Source: JAAKFL01 sp964629645 (GTDB lineage Bacteria > Chlamydiota > Chlamydiia > Chlamydiales > SLFE01). Taken from it: a stretch of DNA of 16,097 bases. Shown in pieces: positions 13,749-16,097 of this stretch. The position numbers and the translations under genes are program-made. The stretch's first letter is position 1; each line of letters opens with the position of its first letter. The stretch is from the NCBI GenBank assembly GCA_964629645.1, contig CAZVSU010000062.1, positions 1 to 16,097 on the forward strand, given 5' to 3'. The notes under the pieces were generated by a model. That model searched no databases and was not told where the DNA came from. It was given only the letters and a program-made list of their open reading frames with translations.

Positions 13749-13810
13749 GTTGAGAATTCCTGAGAGAAGGCAATCCAGTCAAAAGTTCGAAGTGTACCCA
13801 GTAACTGGAG
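13749..13810. repeat. 62-bp diverged element, copy A (upstream of higBA-like operon)
   Basis: Aligns without gaps to 15899-15960, with 46 of 62 bases identical by hand count. On the minus strand both copies read as protein: LGTLRTFDWIAFSQEF here against PGTLRTFKWIGLSREF there, and several differences are synonymous third-position changes. Both end in GGAG next to a plus-strand terminator. Part of the 3' end (GTTCG ... GGAG) also recalls the tRNA-Asn T arm and acceptor. It may be a decayed gene of one family or an attachment element. Confidence 0.6.
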
Positions 13811-13856
13811 TTTAGGCACTTAAAGCATTGCTTTAAGTGCCTTTTTTCATAAAAAA
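13807..13856 (+). repeat. 50-bp direct repeat, copy 2 (att-like)
   Basis: Identical to 12808-12857. Its first four bases (GGAG) are also the end of the 62-bp element. No tRNA body precedes it. Confidence 0.9.
13815..13847 (+). terminator. orphan copy of the tRNA-Asn terminator
   Basis: The same 12-bp stem, 3-base loop and six T as at 12816-12848. No plus-strand gene lies between the two copies, so this one has no transcript to end. It is best explained as a by-product of insertion at tRNA-Asn. Confidence 0.85.
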
Positions 13857-14197
13857 GGATCTAACTCGACACAATCTTCGATCATCTGACAAAACATTTG
13901 GTGGTCTTTTTCTAAATCCCAAAATGAATAAAATAGAGTCGTCTCTGACACTCAAAGAAATTTAGATTCGAATATTCCCATAAGATTCCTCCAAAGAAGA
14001 ATACCAAGAAGCGAAGAGAACCTTGGTTGCAAGGTCGTAAATAACGAATGTGATAAAGAGATTTGAAGGTTGTTTAATCTGAACTGCTTGCAACCTTTAA
14101 AACCGTAAGCAAACCGGAAAATCTAGGCGTATTTTGAATTAGGCAACACACCCGATAAAGGTCTTGATCTCCACCGCAAAGGAGCAAATTGAATAAG
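13857..14197. other. gene-less stretch with decayed sequence
   Basis: About 340 bases without an intact gene. The minus strand can be read near 13848-13950 as a 31-residue frame from a GTG (SETTLFYSFWDLEKDHQMFC and on), ending in the repeat edge, possibly the tail of a lost gene. At 14066-14097 AAGGTTG and CAACCTT form a weak stem with an 18-base loop. The last 37 bases hold a toxin remnant described separately. Confidence 0.4.
14161..14193 (-). pseudogene. remnant of a second HigB-type toxin
   Basis: The minus strand encodes FNLLLCGGDQD, matching VILLLCGGDKG of the toxin at 13337-13666, and the underlying bases also match closely (CTCCTTTGCGG shared). Similarity stops on both sides. It lies four bases beyond the abiEii stop, as if the AbiE cassette had landed next to or in an older TA module. 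Confidence 0.5.
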
Positions 14198-15076
14198 CTA
14201 TTTGATATCATCAACGACTTGTAAATGACCTATAAGATCGTGGAAAAATAAAGATGACCAAATGGTTAATTTTTGTTTATCAGGGATAAACATGGCAATA
14301 TCAGACTTTGCTAATTCCCAATCAATCTCATCTATTTTTGCGTGTATTCTCTCTAATAATTCGCATTCTCCAAATTTCTCCTCAGGATCCAAGTGCTTAG
14401 TTTGCTTCATCCGCTCTCTGAGGTGAACCAAATTGACCGGGATGCCGCTTTGTATGTACCAGATAACATCATACCAATCTCTGCCTTTAATACGTTTTTT
14501 CCAGTTTCGACAAAGGGCTGCATGCATTTTACCCGCGAAAAGATCAGGTAACGCATAAGTCGAAACATAAAAGGGTACCGGATTTTTGACCAATTTACTT
14601 TCAAAAGGTAAGTGAATAAAAGGAGGATCAGTATCAATCTCGAGCTTAATCTGGATTTTTTGTTCCAGATGAATCCCCTTTATTTTGTTTATTTCACCAA
14701 TAGACAATAACATCGAAAGGGTAGTTCCTTTCAAAAATGCAGACCAAATTCCCGTATCTGCGTTTTTTTCACGTAAACTTACCTCCAGCTTGAACCCCAT
14801 TGCGACCAACTCTTGGTGCATTCCATAAAGAAAAGGAGTAAAGTCAAAATCCGGATCGGGTTTAAGAAGAGAAAAATCAAGATCTTCACTATATCGATCT
14901 AACCCATATAAAATCCGTAATGCAGTTCCTCCGTAAAAAACTGCGTGTTGGAAAAAATGGTGACGAGCCAGTCCTAAAAGGGCTGTTTGCTGTAAAATTT
15001 CCCTCAACTTATCAATCTGAGGCATAGTATCTGGATAGTTGTTAAGCATCTGCTTAATACTTGAGTCGAAATTCAT
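14198..15076 (-). CDS. abiEii: AbiEii-type nucleotidyltransferase toxin (type IV TA)
   Basis: A 292-residue toxin of the AbiEii/AbiGii (DUF1814) family. These proteins have a DNA-polymerase-beta-type nucleotidyltransferase fold; members transfer nucleotides, in studied cases to tRNA, and cause growth arrest or phage abortive infection. Motifs: GGTALR (49-54), RYSEDLDFSL (61-70, acidic pair D65/D67), KLEVSL and IKLEID strands, LFAGKMHAALCRNWKKR with the conserved lysine, and KGRDWYDVIWYI, the family's late block. Length is normal and all key residues appear intact, so it is probably active. AGGAG lies upstream, and its ATG overlaps the stop of the antitoxin gene (ATGA). Base composition is visibly more AT-rich than the 3-12 kb genes, consistent with acquisition. 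Confidence 0.88.
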   Translation of the reverse strand: MNFDSSIKQMLNNYPDTMPQIDKLREILQQTALLGLARHHFFQHAVFYGGTALRILYGLDRYSEDLDFSLLKPDPDFDFTPFLYGMHQELVAMGFKLEVSLREKNADTGIWSAFLKGTTLSMLLSIGEINKIKGIHLEQKIQIKLEIDTDPPFIHLPFESKLVKNPVPFYVSTYALPDLFAGKMHAALCRNWKKRIKGRDWYDVIWYIQSGIPVNLVHLRERMKQTKHLDPEEKFGECELLERIHAKIDEIDWELAKSDIAMFIPDKQKLTIWSSLFFHDLIGHLQVVDDIK

Positions 15077-15708
15077 AACACTCCTACTAAATCTGCTAAG
15101 TAATTAACAGGCTTAGAGCGATAAGCACTTGCTATCGCGTTCAACAAGTCCTTATTTAGCTCGTGAAAGCATTCTCGATCGATTCGTTTGGATTCCAATA
15201 ACTCATCCTTAAGCTGATCTTTATCCAAGTTCTTACAAGTTTTAAAAACCATATCGGCTAATGCTTTCTCAGGACTAGCAATTAAAAATCCCCCTGTAAA
15301 ATCCGGAGATTTTTTTTGTGCAATTCCTATTGAGTAACACCTAGGTGATAAAGTGAAGTAGGAAAAGTCACCTACAGAAGTAGAATACTCTTTACTTTTC
15401 CCCAATGTCATACTAGTAACGGTATGCACCCTCTCAGGAATCATTCCATAAAAGGATAGCGCCCATTCCATACTGACATAAGAAGGACCATAGAGTAGGT
15501 TCGCTACCTGTTCAAATGGAATAATTCGAGAAGACCCTTGCGTAATTTTATCACTAATGAGATAGAAACCATTTTTTAGCCGGATCAACTTCTCATTTTT
15601 TACCATTCTTAATATAGCTTCTCGAGGCTTTTTGTAATCATCTAAAAGCGTCAGTAGTGTCTGCGCATCTATATAGGGCGTTTCTATGGATTTTAATGGA
15701 TTTTTCAT
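15073..15708 (-). CDS. abiEi: AbiEi-type antitoxin and autorepressor
   Basis: A 211-residue AbiEi-family antitoxin. It begins with a winged helix-turn-helix (about 14-55, ending in LIRLKNGFYLISDK) that binds the operon's own promoter. The C-terminal antitoxin domain carries the family's conserved SYVSMEWALSFYGMIPE (79-95), VHTVTSM, and GGFLIASPEKALADMVF (142-158). In type IV systems AbiEi prevents toxicity without a stable complex with the toxin, and represses transcription by binding two inverted repeats; two matching palindromes lie just upstream. It is the first gene of the operon and overlaps the toxin start by 4 bases. The ATG has TAGGA 5 bases upstream. Confidence 0.88.
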   Translation of the reverse strand: MKNPLKSIETPYIDAQTLLTLLDDYKKPREAILRMVKNEKLIRLKNGFYLISDKITQGSSRIIPFEQVANLLYGPSYVSMEWALSFYGMIPERVHTVTSMTLGKSKEYSTSVGDFSYFTLSPRCYSIGIAQKKSPDFTGGFLIASPEKALADMVFKTCKNLDKDQLKDELLESKRIDRECFHELNKDLLNAIASAYRSKPVNYLADLVGVL

Positions 15709-15747
15709 AACTTCCTAGGTGGAGACTCTCTTTCTTAATTTTACCAG

Positions 15748-15770
15748 AATTACCACTTTAAATGGTAATT
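15748..15770 (-). promoter_or_regulatory. AbiEi operator-like palindrome 1
   Basis: AATTACCA-N7-TGGTAATT, a perfect 8-bp inverted repeat of 23 bp total, just downstream of the probable transcript start. It has the same design as palindrome 2, with centres 52 bp apart (about five helical turns). Confidence 0.75.
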
Positions 15771-15786
15771 TAAGCACAATATGTAT

Positions 15787-15814
15787 AGAATATAGCCAAA
15801 ATTCCCACTATCAA
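15787..15814 (-). promoter_or_regulatory. probable abiE promoter
   Basis: TTGATA (15809-15814), 16 bases, TATTCT (15787-15792) on the minus strand. The -35 lies inside palindrome 2 and the start near 15780 lies just before palindrome 1, so repressor on both sites would block it. Confidence 0.45.
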
Positions 15815-15827
15815 TGGGAATTTTGGC
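15795..15827 (-). promoter_or_regulatory. AbiEi operator-like palindrome 2
   Basis: GCCAAAATTCCCA-N7-TGGGAATTTTGGC, a perfect 13-bp inverted repeat. Its core AATTCCCA-N7-TGGGAATT (15800-15822) is again 23 bp, matching palindrome 1 except for one base per arm. Confidence 0.75.
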
Positions 15828-15972
15828 AGATATTGATCAACTTAGGACGATTTCGACCTATCACCTTAAATAAATATTCATCCATTAATTTTAAGGTTTT
15901 TGGAAATTCTCGAGAAAGACCAATCCATTTAAAAGTTCGCAGTGTGCCCGGCAACCGGAGATAAGGACCCAT
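15811..15972 (-). pseudogene. 53-codon frame containing the conserved LRTFxWIxxSxEF peptide
   Basis: The minus strand is open from an ATG inside the terminator hairpin to a TGA in the abiE promoter region. It begins MGPYLRLPGTLRTFKWIGLS, then REFPKTLKLMDEYLFKVIGR, and it looks like real protein. The first part is shared with the copy upstream of the higBA-like genes, where it is broken. There is no SD sequence, and the ends run into regulatory DNA, so I treat it as a fragment of an unidentified repeated gene rather than an active one. Confidence 0.35.
15899..15960. repeat. 62-bp diverged element, copy B (upstream of the abiE operon)
   Basis: Partner of 13749-13810, with the same orientation relative to the TA operon it precedes and the same junction with a plus-strand terminator. 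It retains AATCCATTT, GTTCG and CCGGAG, which also occur in order in the 3' half of tRNA-Asn. Confidence 0.6.
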
Positions 15973-15988
15973 CTTGGGTCCTTTTTTT
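15963..15988 (+). terminator. orphan intrinsic terminator
   Basis: AAGGACCC-ATCTT-GGGTCCTT stem followed by a T tract (15982-15988), oriented for plus-strand transcription. No plus-strand gene is found upstream as far as tRNA-Asn, so it may be the original tRNA-Asn terminator pushed away by the inserted DNA. The stem also lies just after the stop of the partial minus-strand gene and may end that transcript too. Confidence 0.8.
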
Positions 15989-16097
15989 ATTCGGAATCAA
16001 ATCGATCGTAAGGAAAGGCTGAAAGCAGGGGCTGAAGATCCAAGACCGGCAATGGTTCGCCCCCCATTTCAATGGCTTGGTCGACAGAATGAGCTAG
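15987..16097 (-). CDS. C-terminal end of an unidentified gene (partial)
   Basis: The minus-strand frame is open from the window edge to a TAA at 15987-15989, giving 36 residues: LAHSVDQAIEMGGEPLPVLD then LQPLLSAFPYDRFDSE. The codon use and amphipathic pattern look like true coding sequence, and an intrinsic hairpin lies directly beyond the stop. The family cannot be recognised from this tail. It probably marks the return to core chromosome beyond the accessory region. Confidence 0.5.
   Translation of the reverse strand, partial: LAHSVDQAIEMGGEPLPVLDLQPLLSAFPYDRFDSE

Noticed and set aside
15719..15964. 81-codon plus-strand frame
   Set aside because: It runs across the abiE operators and the 62-bp element. 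The protein-like signal in this region is on the opposite strand.
12740..16097. CRISPR array or integron
   Set aside because: Only two copies of each repeat, spacing of 1-2 kb, and no cas or integrase gene; the repeats behave as borders rather than array units.

Overview
The window suggests an intracellular bacterium associated with protists, most likely an environmental (Parachlamydiales-type) chlamydia. This is an inference from content: a eukaryote-like F-box protein, a GT25 glycosyltransferase with a signal peptide, a queuosine-precursor transporter, tRNA genes without encoded CCA, and toxin-antitoxin (TA) modules and gene debris next to a tRNA. No phylogenetic marker (16S, ribosomal protein) is present, so the phylum is not proven.

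Layout. 1-600: AT-rich edge and a DUF4442 hotdog-fold gene (-). 750-3374: a secreted beta-propeller protein resembling GH130 (+), facing a coupled GT25 glycosyltransferase and SAM methyltransferase pair (-). 3486-5565: a three-gene operon (+) of FAD oxidoreductase, four-helix membrane protein and SRPBCC-like protein. 5554-6711: a small unknown gene and an F-box protein (both -), separated by a stretch that looks like a frameshifted gene remnant. 6987-7457: tRNA-Tyr and tRNA-Thr with their own promoter, then a SEC-C zinc-motif protein (all -). 7532-8603: a TtcA-like tRNA thiolase (+) and a two-helix membrane protein (-). 8758-11426: a MoxR-type AAA+ ATPase translationally coupled to a 604-residue TraB/DUF5682-like protein (+). 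11458-12615: a queuosine-precursor transporter (+) and Dps (-).

12740 to the end is accessory DNA behind tRNA-Asn. A perfect 50-bp direct repeat (last four tRNA bases plus the tRNA terminator) recurs 999 bp downstream. The segment between holds an IS5-type transposase stump fused behind a HigB/HigA-like TA operon. The next segment, to 15.96 kb, holds an AbiEi/AbiEii (type IV) TA operon with two 23-bp operator-like palindromes. Both TA operons are preceded, on their own strand, by a diverged 62-bp element (46 of 62 identical by hand alignment), which sits directly against a plus-strand terminator with no plus-strand gene feeding it. I read this as stepwise insertion of TA cassettes downstream of tRNA-Asn.

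How the genes work together: the central 3.4-12.6 kb looks like ordinary chromosome with tight packing, and all four convergent gene pairs overlap at their stop codons. tRNA biology recurs: TtcA-like thiolation, queuosine-precursor uptake, and two of the four tRNAs (Tyr-GUA, Asn-GUU) that receive queuosine. The best candidates for undescribed biology are the tRNA-Asn TA cassette array, the two-gene MoxR/TraB-like module lacking the VWA partner that MoxR ATPases often have, the F-box protein, and the exported GT25 enzyme. Several starts given here are internal to longer open frames because a Shine-Dalgarno (SD) sequence or promoter decides them.
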